A stretch of 64,000 nucleotides of DNA from Oryzias latipes (GCF_002234675.1 NC_019879.2:1794619-1858618), one strand, 5' to 3'. Positions 37,301-48,980 are shown, counted from the stretch's first letter. Notes: generated by a model not told the origin, from the sequence alone. Made by a program: numbers and translations.

Positions 37301-38626
37301 TCGAGGCTGGATTACTGTAACTCCTTGTTAGCAGCGTGTCCTAAGAGTTCCTTAAGAAGTCTCCAGCTTGTTCAGAACGCAGCAGCTAGATTGTTAGCAG
37401 GAACTAACAGAAGAGATCACATCACTCCTGTGTTGGTTTCGCTCCATTGGCTCCCAGTTGATTCTAGAATTAAGTTCAAGATCCTCCTGTTAACCTATAA
37501 GGCCTTACATGGAATGGCCCCGTCCTATATTAAGGACCTCATAGTCCCTTACCAACCAATCAGAACACTTCGCTCGCAAAATGCAGGACTGCTTGTGGTT
37601 CCTAGAATTAGTAAAAGTACGGTTGGAGGTAGAGCGTTTAGCCACCAAGCCCCTGTCTTATGGAATAAACTCCCAGCTCATATAAGAGAGGCCGACTCAG
37701 TTTCTACATTTAAAGTTAGACTGAAAACATTCCTCTTTGGACAGGCTTATTGTCAGACTAGTTAGTATTCAGAGATTATTTAACTTAATGTTAGTTTGTT
37801 TAAATTAAACTTAATAATAACTATTTCTTTTAAAAGGCTGCTAGAAGTTGAAGCTGGGGTAACTATGATACACTGGGGTTCTGTCCTCTTTCCTTTTTTA
37901 CTTCTACCCTTCCTCTCCTCTATTCTTGATCATAATTTATCATTTAGTTCTCCATGCCTCTGTTTGGTGCAGTGCGATTCATGTATTGTCCCTCTTTTCC
38001 TCTCCCCTCCTGGGGAGTGGGAGTGCTTCCAGACCCCAGTTGGCTCATCCGTGCTCCAGTTCCTGACCGTTTACCTCGTCTCTGCTCCTGCTCCTACACC
38101 TGGCTGTGGATCCTGCCTCTGGCTCATCTCTGGCTCGTCTCTGCTCTGTACCTGACCGAGTACCTCGTCTCTGCTCCTGCTCCTACACCTGGCTGTGGTT
38201 CCTGTCTCCGGCTCGACTCGCGCCTTTGACTGTCCCGATAACTACGGCTGGATGAAGCTCGTCTGCTGGACTTTTATATATGTAGTTGTAGATTTAGATA
38301 AGTTAATTCTTCTCTAAGATTTCTGGTAAATCGCCTGTCCGTCCTGGGGGAGGATCCCTCCTTCATGTGGGCACCCCTGAGGTTTCTTCGTTTTTTCCGG
38401 AATCCGGTTTTTTTGGGAGTTTTTCCTTACCGCGAAGGGGGGTCTAAGGGCAGGGATGCCAGTATAGCTTAGTCAGTTTGTTAGTTCATTTTAGTATTTT
38501 TCTATTGAACTCTTTGTATTCGTGATCCTTTTGATTTCATGTTTTACTTCGAAGCCCATCGAGACGACTGTTGTTGTGATTTTGGGCTATACAAATAAAA
38601 TTGAATTGAATTGAATTGAATTGAAA
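34349..38626 (+). mobile_element. L2-type LINE inserted in the RTE ORF2
   Basis: It carries the end of ORF1 (34371-34664), an almost complete ORF2 and a 3' UTR with tandem pyrimidine-rich blocks (about 38075-38200). It ends ACAAATAAAATTGAATTGAA, i.e. AATAAA plus a (TTGAA)n tail at 38600-38626. The ORF1 piece has the C-terminal SGNH-esterase motif RRDGVHPTRDGAALL. At the 5' junction an imperfect 22-bp duplication (GTGGTTAAGTTAAACGTAA twice, 34349-34390) is visible. Any target duplication is at most a few bases. Confidence 0.92.
34734..37765 (+). pseudogene. L2 LINE ORF2 (endonuclease and RT), one frameshift
   Basis: The region 34734-36149 encodes the endonuclease (IKCGLLNIRSISSKSLLVNE, LALTETWLH, IYRPPGPYSEF, ILGDFNIHVDD, SDHFLITFQL). 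The region 36152-37765 encodes the [58 protein letters not shown], the catalytic YADDTQLYL, and [10 protein letters not shown]. It closes with the C-terminal domain [20 protein letters not shown] and [11 protein letters not shown]. The two halves are in different frames, with one shift just before 36150 around PEQ. No other stop is seen, so the copy is fairly young. Confidence 0.92.
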
Positions 38627-40073
38627 AGGATGAAGAGCGGAAAGGCCGTTGGTCCTGATGACGTACCTGTGGAGGTATGGAAGTGCTTAGGAGAGACAGC
38701 AGTGGAATTTCTAACGAGTTTTTTCAATAGGATTCTAGAGAGTGAGAAGATGCCTGAGGAATGGAGGAGAAGCGTTCTGGTTCCGATCTTTAAGAACAAG
38801 GGTGACACGCAGAACTGCAGCAACTATAGAGGAATAAAGTTGATGAGCCACACAATGAAGCTGTGGGAAAGAGTAGTGGAAGCCAGGCTTAGGAAGAAGG
38901 TGGAGATTTGTGAGCAGCAGTATGGTTTCATGCCCCGTAAGAGCACCACTGATGCCATTTTTGCTTTGAGAATGTTGATGGAAAAGTACAGAGAAGGTCA
39001 GAAGGAGCTGCATTGTGTGTTCGTAGATTTAGAGAAGGCGTATGACAGGGTGCCGAGGGAGGAGCTGTGGTACTGTATGAGGTCGTCTGGAGTGGCAGAG
39101 AAGTATGTCAGAGTAGTTCAGGACATGTATGAGAGAAGTATGACGGTGGTGAGATGTGCTGTAGGTCAGACAGAGGAGTTCAAGGTGGAGGTGGGACTAC
39201 ACCAAGGATCAGCTTTGAGTCCTTTTTTGTTTGCTATGCTGATGGACAGGCTGACAGACGAGGTAAGACAGGAATCTCCCTGGACAATGATGTTTGCGGA
39301 TGACATTGTAATCTGCAGTGAGAGTAGAGAGCAGGTGGAGGAACAGCTAGAGAGGTGGAGGTTTGCTCTGGAAAGAAGAGGTATGAAGGTCAGTCGTAGT
39401 AAGACAGAATACATGTGTCTGAACGAGAGGGATCAAGGTAGAAGCGTTAGGTTACAGGGGACTGAGGTGAAGAAGGTGCAGGAGTTTAAGTACTTGGGGT
39501 CAACAGTTCAGTGTGATGGGGAGTGTGGAAAAGAGGTGAAGAGGCGAGTGCAGGCAGGTTGGAGCGGGTGGAGGAAAGTGTCAGGAGTGTTGTGTGACAG
39601 AAGAGTGTCAGCAAGACTCAAAGGAAAGGTGTACAAGACAGTGGTGAGACCAGCTCTGCTCTATGGGTTAGAGACGGTAGCAGTGAGACAGAGACAAGAG
39701 GCTGAGATGGAGGTAGCGGAGATGAAGATGTTGAGGTTCTCCTTAGGAGTGACCAGGTTAGACAGGATAAGGAACGAGTACATCAGAGGGACGGCTCATG
39801 TTGCCTGTGTTAGCGACAAAGTCAGAGAAGCCAGACTGAGATGGTTTGGACATGTTCAGAGGAGGGATAGTGGATATATTGGTAGAAGGATGTTGGAGAT
39901 GGAGCTGCCTGGCAGGAGGGCAAGAGGACGGCCAAAGAGGAGATACATGGATGTCTTAACAGAGGACATGAAGTTGGCTAATGTTAGGGTAGAAGATGTT
40001 CATGATAGAGCGAGGTGGAAAAGGATGATTCGCTGTGGCGACCCCTGATGGGAAAAGCCGAAAGAGAAAGAAG

Positions 40074-40094
40074 ATATACAATTGAAAAAATTAA
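40074..40094. repeat. RTE target-site duplication, right copy
   Basis: An exact copy of 32646-32666. It marks the 3' boundary of the RTE insertion. Confidence 0.92.
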
Positions 40095-40246
40095 ATGGAA
40101 ATATTTGATATGAAACTCTCCTTTTTCTAAGTCAAATGTCATTCGTGCGCAGCCTTGTTTTCATATTTTCGTGGTCATTCAGGTTTTCCTGACAGGCTGA
40201 CCGAGTGAAGTGATGATGAGGACTTAGTCTGCCTGCTGCAAAAAAA

Positions 40247-40620
40247 ATGACAGAACAGCAAAAAAAGGCATACAATTTTCAAAACGATTTGGAGGTAGAG
40301 TGTTTTTTTTAGGTGGTAGGTGGTTTAGTGTCCAATGTGATGAGTCGGTAGAAAGCGCCAGCATGGCTCAGCTAATGATATTTATCCGAATGGTGTTTGA
40401 GGATTTTTCTACAAAGGAAGAACTACTGACACTTCTGCCACTGAACACAACAACACGGGGAGTTGACATATACACCACAGTCAAAAACCTTTGTGGAGAA
40501 AAAGGTCCCGGTACAAAAGTTGGTATCTGTAACAACAGATGGGGCGCCAGCTATGACGGGCCGGCATGTGGGCTTCATTGCTTCAATGATTTGGAATCTT
40601 CACTGGTGTCCATCGATTAA
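40247..40620 (+). pseudogene. hAT transposase remnant (host of the RTE insertion)
   Basis: It starts MTEQQKKAYNFQNDLEVECF, the opening that leads into a BED-type finger. After a stop and an apparent internal deletion it resumes as FSVQCDESVESASMAQLMIF and IRMVFEDFSTKEELLTLLPL. This is the RNase-H-like core of Charlie/GTF2IRD2/ZBED5-type transposases, with the first catalytic Asp in CDES. The C-terminal part is missing. Confidence 0.75.
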
Positions 40621-40796
40621 TGAAATGTAATCTAAACCAACACCCACCCCCAATCACTCTCATCACTGCACACCACCCCCATCCACAGCCATACCATCTT
40701 TGCCCCACACCTCCACTCCCCTTTGCCTCACTTCTGATCAGGTGAGGAGGGAACTGAGGCGACTCAAGACAACGAAAGGGACTACGCTGACCAGCT

Positions 40797-41656
40797 CTTT
40801 TTTTTTTTTTTCAACTTGTCCTGTCGAACAGCTAGGCAGACAGATGAGAGCTGAGGGCCTCTTGTGTTGGACATATTTTATTTTAACAAGAGGGGTTATT
40901 AATCTTCAGACAAACCAAAGGTATGTCTGAATAAACCCCTTTTGTAATTGAGGCCAAACTTTATTAATTTCAAACATGTCTGAAAATCTTTGGTGTTGGA
41001 CCGGACGGAAAAGGAAAGAGGGGAAGAAGAGAGAGGGACGTTAGAGAGAGGGGGGGTAGGGGGTGATAATAGGAGGGGAAGGGGGATAAGACCATGAAGC
41101 AGCATAAAGCAACAAGTTTACTGGTTGTTAATCATTATGGTAAGGTTCAAATGTAAAAAAAAACAAAAAAAAAGGGCGGAGCCTGCCACACACACACTCA
41201 AATGTTATAAACACACCTGTTAGTTGCAAAAATGTCCACCTGTCGACATGTACACAAAACAGATAGTGTTCACACGCATACTTATGCCTTAAAACCAACT
41301 AGTGTGAATTATTTCAGTCATTCAATCTGTTGAGCTAACACCTGTGCTCAGGTGAGTGTTTATGTTCTTCTAAAATGGATGGTGGAACGTGAAAAGAAGG
41401 AGGGAGAGTGCCCAGCCATCCCCACCCCAAGACCCCCACCGCACCAGCAGCGGCAGCCGGAATCCCCCCAACGCCACACGGGAACCGGCAGGGAACAACC
41501 GCCGCCCGGGCGACCAAGCCCGCCACCCAGGCCAGGGCCAGCAGGGCCGCCGCAAGGCCCCCAGAGCCAGAGAGCAGGGAGGCACGGAGGGAAAGAGGGC
41601 GCCGCCCCAGCCCAACCAGGAGAGCAGCCCCCCCGCCGCGCCGGGGGGGCTGCTCA
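40797..41656 (-). repeat. G-rich poly(A)-tailed repeat, copy B
   Basis: It is inserted in the Rex1 RT. Read on the minus strand it is G-rich at its 5' end. It carries AATAAAGTTTGGCCTC and ends CAGGACAAGTTG plus a poly(A) tail (the T-run at 40799-40812). It is about 860 bp and 5'-truncated relative to copy C. The left flank is CAGCTC. The right junction lies near 41656 but is fuzzy. Confidence 0.78.
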
Positions 41657-42256
41657 GCTGGCTCTGTGAGGTGGTCACTTACATCTTCAACCTGAGCCTG
41701 TGTCTGGAGACGGTCCCAGTCCTGTGGAAGACCTCCTGTGTGGTTCCGGTTCCTAAGATGGCACACGCTAAGGAGCCAAACCACTACAGACCAGTAGCCC
41801 TGACCTCCCACCTGATGAAGACCATGGAGAGGCTCATCCTCAGCCACCTTCGCTCAGTGGTCAGCACCGCAATGGACCCGCTGCAGTTTGCCTACAGGCC
41901 GAACATCGGGGTGGATGACGCTGTCATCTACCTGCTGCACCGTGCGCTGACTCATCTGGAGGACGCCGAAACCGCTGTGAGGGTCATTTTCTTTGACTTC
42001 TCCAGCGCCTTCAACACCATACGGCCAGCTCTGCTGAGAGAGAAGCTGGAAGGGGGTGGAGTGGACAGACGACTGACTGCATGGACGACCGACTACCTCA
42101 CCAACAGACCACAGTATGTGAGGCTACACAACTGTGTGTCGGAGGTGGTGGTTTCCAGCACTGGTGCTCCTCAGGGGACGGTGCTCTCACCGTTCCTCTT
42201 CACCCTTTATACATCTGACTTTACCTACAATACCGGCAGCTGTCACCTCCAGAAGT

Positions 42257-44716
42257 GTTCTTCTTTTTTTTTAGTTTTTTTTTTTACTTGTCCTGTCCAA
42301 CAGCTAGGCAGGCAGATGAGAGCTGAGGGCCTCTTGTGTTGGACATATTTAACTTTAACAAGAGGGGTTATTAATCTTCAGACAAACCAAAGGTATGTCT
42401 GAATAAACCCCTTTTGTAATTGAGGCCAAACTTTATTAATTTCAACCATGATTGAAAATCTTTGGTGTTGGACCGGACGGAAAAGGAAAGAAGGGAAGAA
42501 GAGGGAGGGATGTTAGAGAGGGGGGGGGGGGGGGTGATAGTGAGGGGGGGGGAGGGTAAGAACATGAAGCAGCATAGAGCAGACAGGTTTACTGGTTGTT
42601 TATCATTACGGTACGGTTCAAATGTAGTACAAAAAGGGCGGGGCCTGTTCACACACACTCAAATACTATCAACACACCTGCTAGCTGCAAAAAATGTTCA
42701 CATGTCAACATGTACACAAAACAGATAGTGTTCACGAACGCATACCTATGCCTTTAAACCAACTAGTGTGAAATCTTTCATTCATTCAATCATGCAAACT
42801 ATAAGTGCAAAGGTGAGCTAACACCTGTGCTCAGGTGAGTGTTTATGTTCTTCTAAAATGGATGGTGGAACGTGAAAAGAAGGAGGAGGAGCGCCCAGCC
42901 ACCCCCACGACCAGACCCCCGCCGCAGCAGCAGCGGCAGTCGGAATTCCCCCAACGCCACACGGGAACAGGCAGGGAACAACCGTCCCCCGGGCGACTCC
43001 AGGCAGCAACCCACCCGGCCCACGGTTGGTCCAGGGAGGAGCAAGGCAGGGGCCCGCCACACCCGCCCAGGAGGGGGGAACCCCGGGGAAAAAAGGGCGG
43101 CCCACAAGGGGTGTTATAAATATGGCCCGACCAGGCTCGGCCATGTTGGAAGTTTGGCGGGGCCCAGCGCTCAGGGGCAAATACCAGGACCCACCCCCCA
43201 GGGACACGAACACCCCGGCTCAGGTGTAATATGAACCCTCCCCCCGTGCGGAGAGAGCACTGCCGGGCCCAGGGAGCCGGCACCCAAGGGACATGGCCAC
43301 CATCGCCAAGAGGCCCGCACCCCCCACCAGGGAAGGGGTAGGGGACAGATGGACCCAGGTCCCACCTTCCTTGCAAAATGCGTGTGCGTGTATGGGTGTT
43401 TGAGAGGGTGTGTGTGTGCATGTGTGTGTGTTTATGTTGGAATGTATATATTGAAGGGGGAGGGGTGTGTGTACTAAGGGGGGTGCAGTTAAAATTGGCG
43501 AGTGGGGCACTAAGGGGACATCTCCTGATTACTCACTGTGATGTCCCCTCACCCTCCACACCAAGGGGCCCTAAATGTCTAAGGTGTGGTTAAAATTGGT
43601 GGGTAGGGTGCCAGGAGGACATCTGCTGCTTGCTTGCAGTGATGTCCAAGCACCCCCCCTACCAAGGACCCTACATGTCTAAGGTGCAAATAAAACCGAA
43701 AGAGGGGGGGGCCCACTCCATACGGCAACCATAGGAGGGGGGCCACTGCCATGTAGCCCCCCCCCCAAGGCGCATCGCAGGCTAAGCCCCCCACCCCCTC
43801 ACCCTAATATGAGGTTATATGAGGAAGGGGGTAAGTTGGGGACAGCTGGTAGACTGTCCCCCGGTGGTCAAACAGCCGTCCCCCAGCCCCCCCCCAGCAA
43901 AGGGGTCAGGGCCACCCAGCCCAGGGGCCCCACCCCCGGAGGCGCCGACACCCCAGGCCCGGCACCACCCACCCCACACAGAGAGAGAGGAGCCAGAAAG
44001 CGTCGCCCCCCCCGGAGCAAGCCCAGGCCCCCACCCCCAGACGCCGGCCCTAGAGGAGCTCTGGTCAGGCCTTGACGGGACCGAGGAGGCCAACCGGCCG
44101 AGGCAACCACTGATTGCCTCAGCGGAGACCCCGACCCGCTTGCCCCCCCGACCCGTACCAATAATGCGCCCCCCCACCCCCCCAGAACGCCCCCCCACAG
44201 GACAGGGCCGACAAGCCCCCCACCCCACCCCACCCCAGACCCCGCAGCCGAAGCGGATGACACCCAGAGCGACCGGGGGCCCCGAGAGGGTTGTCCCGTC
44301 CCGTCCCAGAGCCAGGGAAGGGCCGATCCCAGCCCCAGGTGCAGATGGGCAGCCCATCCGGCGCCGCTGCCCCCCCCCCCCCCCGAGCAGGGCGCCCCAC
44401 CAACCCCCCCCCAGCACAGGCAAAGGGACCACCTCCCCAAGCCAAGCCAGACCACCACCCCACCCCCCCACCACGCACCCCCACACCCAAGCCCAGTGGA
44501 CCACGCAGCGCCCCAGCCCGCCCCACCCAGGCACCGGACCCGACCCCCCGACCAACGGAGCCCCCACCGCCCCCGCCAGGCACCGGAGGCCCCGACCCCC
44601 ACCCCAAACCACAGCAGAAGGGCAAGGAGCAGCGACGACCAAGCCCCCCACCCCCTAAGTCATGGAGTCAACCACAGGAGACCAGAGAGACTGAATTCTT
44701 TCAAAAGTTACTTGAG
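42257..44716 (-). repeat. G-rich poly(A)-tailed repeat, copy C (longest)
   Basis: This 2.46-kb insertion is flanked by a 10-bp duplication, CTCCAGAAGT, at 42247-42256 and 44717-44726. On the minus strand it is strongly G-rich and ends in an A-rich tail (42258-42292). It contains a GT/CA run (about 43380-43432) and two ~100-bp tandem units (about 43490-43690). Both strands have long open frames at 43815-44658, but these give only Pro- or Gly-rich low-complexity peptides from the C/G bias. No known protein domain is present. Sharing one 3' end with copies A and B while differing in 5' extent marks it as a retroposon. Confidence 0.8.
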
Positions 44717-45760
44717 CTCCAGAAGTTTTCTGACGACTTGGCCATTGTTGGCTGTGTGTCGGGGGCGGGAATGAGCTGGAGTACAGGTCAGTCATCAAGG
44801 ACTTTGTGCACTGGTGTGAGCGTAATCACCTGTGCTTGAACACCAGTAAAACAAAGGAGATGGTGATTGATTTCCGGAGAAGAACACCACAATTCACACC
44901 GGTGAGCATCCAGGGCTCGGACATTGAGGTAGTGGACAGTTTTAAGTACCTGGTACACCGATGCCCTGTATAAGAAGGGCCAAAGTCCCCTCCACCTTCT
45001 GAGGAGACTGAGGTCCTTTGGAGTGTGCAGGCCTCTCTTAAGGACATTTTATGACTCTGTGGCAGCCTCTGTTATCCACTACGCCGTGGCCTGTTGGGGA
45101 GCAGGCAGCACAGACCGGGACAGGAAGAGACTTAACAAGCTGGTCAGGAGGGCCAGTTCTGTCCTGGGCTGCCCACTGGACTTTGTGGAGGAAGTGGGTG
45201 AAAGGAGGATGTTGGCCAAGCTAACATCCATCATGGACAACACCTCTCACCCACTACATCAGACAGTGGAGGCACTGAACAGCTCTTTCAGTGGCAGACT
45301 GTTACACCCCCCATGTAGGAAGGAACGGTTCCGCAGGTCATTCATCCCAACAGCTGTAAGACTGTACAATGCCACAGTTTAAATATGCAAGTACAAACCG
45401 ATAATCATACATCCATAGCTCATCTGTATATTCTGTGTTTTTACTTTATTTATTTAATTTTATTATTAGGCATAACATATGTTATGTCGTAATAGTGTAC
45501 ATAAGTTATTACTCACTTTTTACTTTTTCTATTTTTGCACATTTTTGTATTTGTATACTTGCACATTTTGGAACACCCCTCACTTTTGCACATTGCTGTC
45601 ACTTTTCTCTGCTTTTTGGAACTGCTGTGACAATTGAATTTCCCCAATGTGGGATCAATAAAGAATGTCTTATCTTATCTTATCTTTCCACCTTTATCCA
45701 CCTTTGTCATGGTAGGGAGAACACGTCAATGTAAGGGTGGGGTAATAGGATAGCACAAGG

Positions 45761-46182
45761 GTTAATGACACTGTCAACAGAGCTTTCACTGTGAGTGAAT
45801 CATTTTAAAATGCTAAAAACCAACAGAACAGACGGAACTCATGAATTCTTCTGAACTCAAAATCTAGAAGGAGATTTTCTGTAATTTCTCTCAATTATTT
45901 AGATTATTTTTTGTTTAGTTTCTTGTTGCATGTTGTTGGTTTTCTTAATTCCTTTAGTTTAGTTATTTATGGTATTTTATTATAGAAGAAACTCTCCTTC
46001 ATAGTTATTATTTCTTATTTTATGTAATAAACTTCATCCAAAAAAATGTCCAAATCATATCCAGTATTCTGGTGAACGACGGCCTCCAGGACGCCTGCAT
46101 GAAGCTCTGCTCCGTCATCCATCAGGCTCAAAACGAGCCGCAGTGGATTCCTGTTAGCTGGATCCTTCAACAGGAAGAGTGA
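45761..46182 (+). pseudogene. Second copy of the MPP-type guanylate-kinase-like exons (deleted)
   Basis: The plus strand carries the last 30 bases of the middle exon (45761-45790, [10 protein letters not shown] then GTGAGT) and a homologous intron. The last exon then resumes from about 46063 (ILVNDGLQDACMKLCSVIHQ) to NEPQWIPVSWILQQEE and TGA at 46182. The splice acceptor and first half of the last exon are deleted, so it cannot be expressed correctly. Unlike the 22-kb copy, the CAAAAC site is intact and holds no repeat E. Homology continues in the 3' UTR to about 46310. Confidence 0.85.
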
Positions 46183-46389
46183 TGAAAAACTGGGAAAGAA
46201 ATGAAAGTGGATCTGCTCAAACAGGAAAATATTAAAGAGTGAGAACTATAAACACAATGTTGGGATGAAATGTGAACAGATGGAAGAAAAAAAGAAAGGT
46301 AATAGATTAAAAAAAAACTAATATATAAATAATAAAACACAGTGTGGCCCACCCCTCATCATCTGACGGTGCCACACCGTCACAGAAAT

Positions 46390-46740
46390 CAATAAATATT
46401 TAATTCATGCAATTACATACTAATATCAAGCTAAAAGGCAATACCGTGAAGTAAAACAATACATTTGAAATTAATACATATTCAAATTATGCAATTACAT
46501 ACTTACTAAAAGAGACATGCCATATGGAGAAGTACCATTATTAAGAAGAAACCTTTTTAGAGTTTTTTTTAAGCCGAATCTGTAAAAGTTCTTGGAAAGA
46601 GAACGGAAGACTGTTCCTAATTTCACATCCTCTTTATAAAAAAAAACTGTGACTGAGTTGTGCAAGAGAGATGTGCTCTGATGAGATGGCCACCCCGAGT
46701 CAGGTATTAATGAAATTCATTATTAAAATTGAACATGTTG
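46390..46740 (-). pseudogene. CR1-superfamily LINE C-terminal fragment, second copy
   Basis: It is closely related to 26345-26660 in the same orientation, sharing CATGCCATATGGAGAAGTAC and CTGTGACTGAGTTGTG. It corresponds to the LINE C-terminal domain and 3' end, without RT motifs. Confidence 0.65.
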
Positions 46741-46744
46741 GTAA

Positions 46745-48980
46745 AACGTAGAGGAAGACATTTTCCAATAGAATTGAAAACAAACTGACCAGTTTGAAGT
46801 TGGTTAACTTCATAGACACTCAGGACACAATATCCCAGGTGCATATAAGGCTGCAGCAGCGCCTCAACTGGGCATGTCGGATTAAATCTCTGGAGCCAAC
46901 CCCCACATACAGACCTCTGATCTGCAGGACCAAACCAACCATCTAAACAGTTCAGGTATGGACCAGAGAGGCTTCTTCAGCACTACACAACTGTTTTGAT
47001 CTCACTCACTGGGAGGTATTCAAAGATGGCTCAGACCTTGAGGCCTACACAACATCTGTCCTGAGCTATGTGCAGTTTTGCACTGATGCTGTACTGCCCA
47101 CAAAGTCCATCAAAGTGTACCCAAACCAGAAACCATGGTTTGATGGCACAGTGCGGCCCCTGCTCGAAGCATGAGATGCCGCAGCAGGGCCTGGACAGAG
47201 CTGAGGAAGGGAATCAACCAGGCCAAACACAGATAAAGACCACAGGTAGAGGAGCATTTTGCAAACACCAACCCAGAGGCATTAGAACCATCACAGACCA
47301 CAGGAGCAACACGCAGCAGATCACCCATGACCACACCTTGCCTGAGACCTTAAACCCCTTCTTTGGATGCTTTGACACTCCTGGCAGCAGAGGCACTGGT
47401 CCTCTCTCACAGCCAGAGGAACAGTCCCAACCTCTTGTCCTTCCGCTTCATCAAGGTGAGCTCCACTTTAAGGAGGATTGAGACCAGCAAAGCCACAGGA
47501 CCAGAAAAGGTGTCAGGTCGGGTTCTGAAGCTATGTGCACATCAGCTGGCTGGAGTTTTTCTAGACGTCTTCAACCGGTCCCTGCAGCTCACATCAGTTC
47601 CTGTGTGCCTGAAGTCCTCCATTATTGTGACAGTGCCAAAGAAATCATCTGTCTCTAGCCTCAATGATTACCGGCCAGTCGCTCTGACACCGGTGATCAT
47701 GAAGGGCTTCGAGAGGATCGTCCTGAGCCACATCAAGGACGTCATCCATGCTATTCTGGACAGTCATCAGTTCCCTTACAGGGAGAACCGATCGATAGAG
47801 GATGCAGTCTCACTAGCCCTGCATGCTGCTCTGTCCCACCTGGAGCATCCTGACACCTATGTCAGGATGCTGTTTGTAGACTTCAGTTCAGCCTTCAATA
47901 CGGTGATCCCAGACAAGGTGATGCTGAAGCTTCACAACCTGGGACTGCCTGCTTCCCTGTGCCTCTGGATCAGGGACCTCCTCACCAACAGGCCTCAAGT
48001 GTTGAGAATCGGGGACTCAACATCATCAACACTAATCCTGAGCACTGGAACACCACAGGAGTGTGTCCTCAGCCCCGCCCCACCATTCATCCCACAAACA
48101 TGGTTGTAAAGTTTGCAGATGACACCACCGTAGTGGGTCTCATATCCAACAACGATGAGACCCACTGCAGAGAGGAAGTCCAGCACCTAACAGGATGGTG
48201 TGTCGACAATAACCTCATCCTGAACACCTCCAAGACAACAACAGGTCATTGTGGACTTCAGAAGGTCCAGGAAAGTGGTACACACCCCCCTCCTCTTTCA
48301 TGGGGAGGAGGTTGAGCATGTGGACCACATCAAGTTCTTAGGGATCCACATTACATCTAACCTCACCTGGTCGCTGCACACATCCCAACGGGTGAAGAAG
48401 GCTCAACAGAGACTCTTCTTCCTCTGGAAGCTGAAAAGGACTGGACTCTCAAACCAACTTCTGGAGAACTTCTACAGAGCCACCATAGAGAGTATCCTCT
48501 GTCTGAGTGATACAGTGTGGTACGGGGAGCTGCACCGCTCAAGACAGGAAGGACTTGGCCCGGGTGGTGAACACCGCACAGGAGATTGTGGGAGGACCTC
48601 TCCCACTACTTGACTCAGTGTACGACAGCGGGGTCCGACGTAAGGCTGATCGTATAGCTGCAGACCCCGCCCACCCAGGACATCAACTGTTTGTGTCTCT
48701 TCCCTCTGGAAAGAGGTACAGGAGAATAAGAACCCACACAAGCAGACTGAAGAACAGCTTCTTCCCCGGAGCTGTGAGGTCCATCCACCCCACCCCACCC
48801 CCATCACACAATTGTGTCAACAACCCCCCCCCCCCCCCCACACACACACACACACACACACAAACCATCACCAACACACAGTCTTAACATAAGCCACTAA
48901 TCCCCTGTCGCTATGCTCTGGCTGCACTTTAAATCATCTATGCAATATTCATTTCATGTGTGCAATATTCATCTTTTTTT
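46745..48980 (+). mobile_element. Second Rex1-type LINE, decayed
   Basis: It encodes, across several frames, VYPNQKPWFDGTVRPLLEA upstream of the RT. The RT itself reads [75 protein letters not shown], and FLGIHITSNLTWSLHTSQRV. The end is HPGHQLFVSLPSGKRYR and RLKNSFFPGAV. Frameshifts occur near 47450, 48100, 48290 and 48545. Its 3' UTR is cut by the hAT element at 48991 and appears to resume at 55530. Confidence 0.82.
48824..48862. repeat. Poly-C plus (CA)n microsatellite
   Basis: A run of about 16 cytosines is followed directly by some 11 CA units, within the 3' UTR of the second Rex1-type LINE. Confidence 0.95.

Larger units (their letters stand above)
32777..40048 (+). pseudogene. RTE LINE ORF2 (endonuclease and RT) split by an L2
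   Basis: Segments 32777-34348 and 38627-40048 are in the same frame and together make 997 codons with no stop or frameshift. The first segment has the AP endonuclease: RIGTLNVGTMTGKGRELADM, VLCVQETRWKG, IGADFNGHVGEGN and TQVDYILCRR. The second has the RT: GKAVGPDDVPVEVWK, YRGIKLMSHTMKLWERVVEA, VDLEKAYDRVPREELW, GLHQGSALSPFLFA and the catalytic FADDIVICSES. It closes with the C-terminal block RWFGHVQRRDSGYIGRRM. The L2 sits between LR and RMKSGKAVGP and is the only visible defect, so the copy was probably active when it inserted. Confidence 0.92.
32667..40073 (+). mobile_element. Full-length RTE-type LINE carrying a nested L2
   Basis: The 5' end carries GGTCCCAAGCCCGGATAAAT and GAAGGGCATCCGGCGTAAAA. 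The 3' end, after the ORF2 stop, reads GGGAAAAGCCGAAAGAGAAA. Exact 21-bp target duplications flank it. Without the 4278-bp L2 insertion it is about 3.1 kb, the usual size of fish RTE elements of the Expander kind. The tRNA-SINE at 8691-8930 is built from this LINE's two ends. Confidence 0.93.
40640..45690 (+). mobile_element. Rex1/Babar-type LINE with two nested insertions
   Basis: LINE sequence is present in three blocks: 40640-40796, about 41657-42256 and 44717-45690. It encodes RT from QVRRELRRLKTTKG through [74 protein letters not shown] and FSDDLAIVGCVS. It closes with ACWGAGSTDRDRKRLNKLVR and ERFRRSFIPTAVRLYN. The 3' end reads TGTGGGATCAATAAAGAATG followed by (TCTTA)n. The endonuclease is missing (5' truncation). 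Besides the insertions there are frameshifts, for example near 44770 and 44960. Confidence 0.87.

Noticed and set aside
40900..41000. Possible independent gene 3' UTR with AATAAA
   Set aside because: The same block recurs at 19.9 and 42.4 kb, so it is a repeat.
43815..44839. Long Pro-rich (plus) and Gly-rich (minus) frames
   Set aside because: Low-complexity translation of C-rich repeat DNA. Frames are open on both strands at once and no domain is present.
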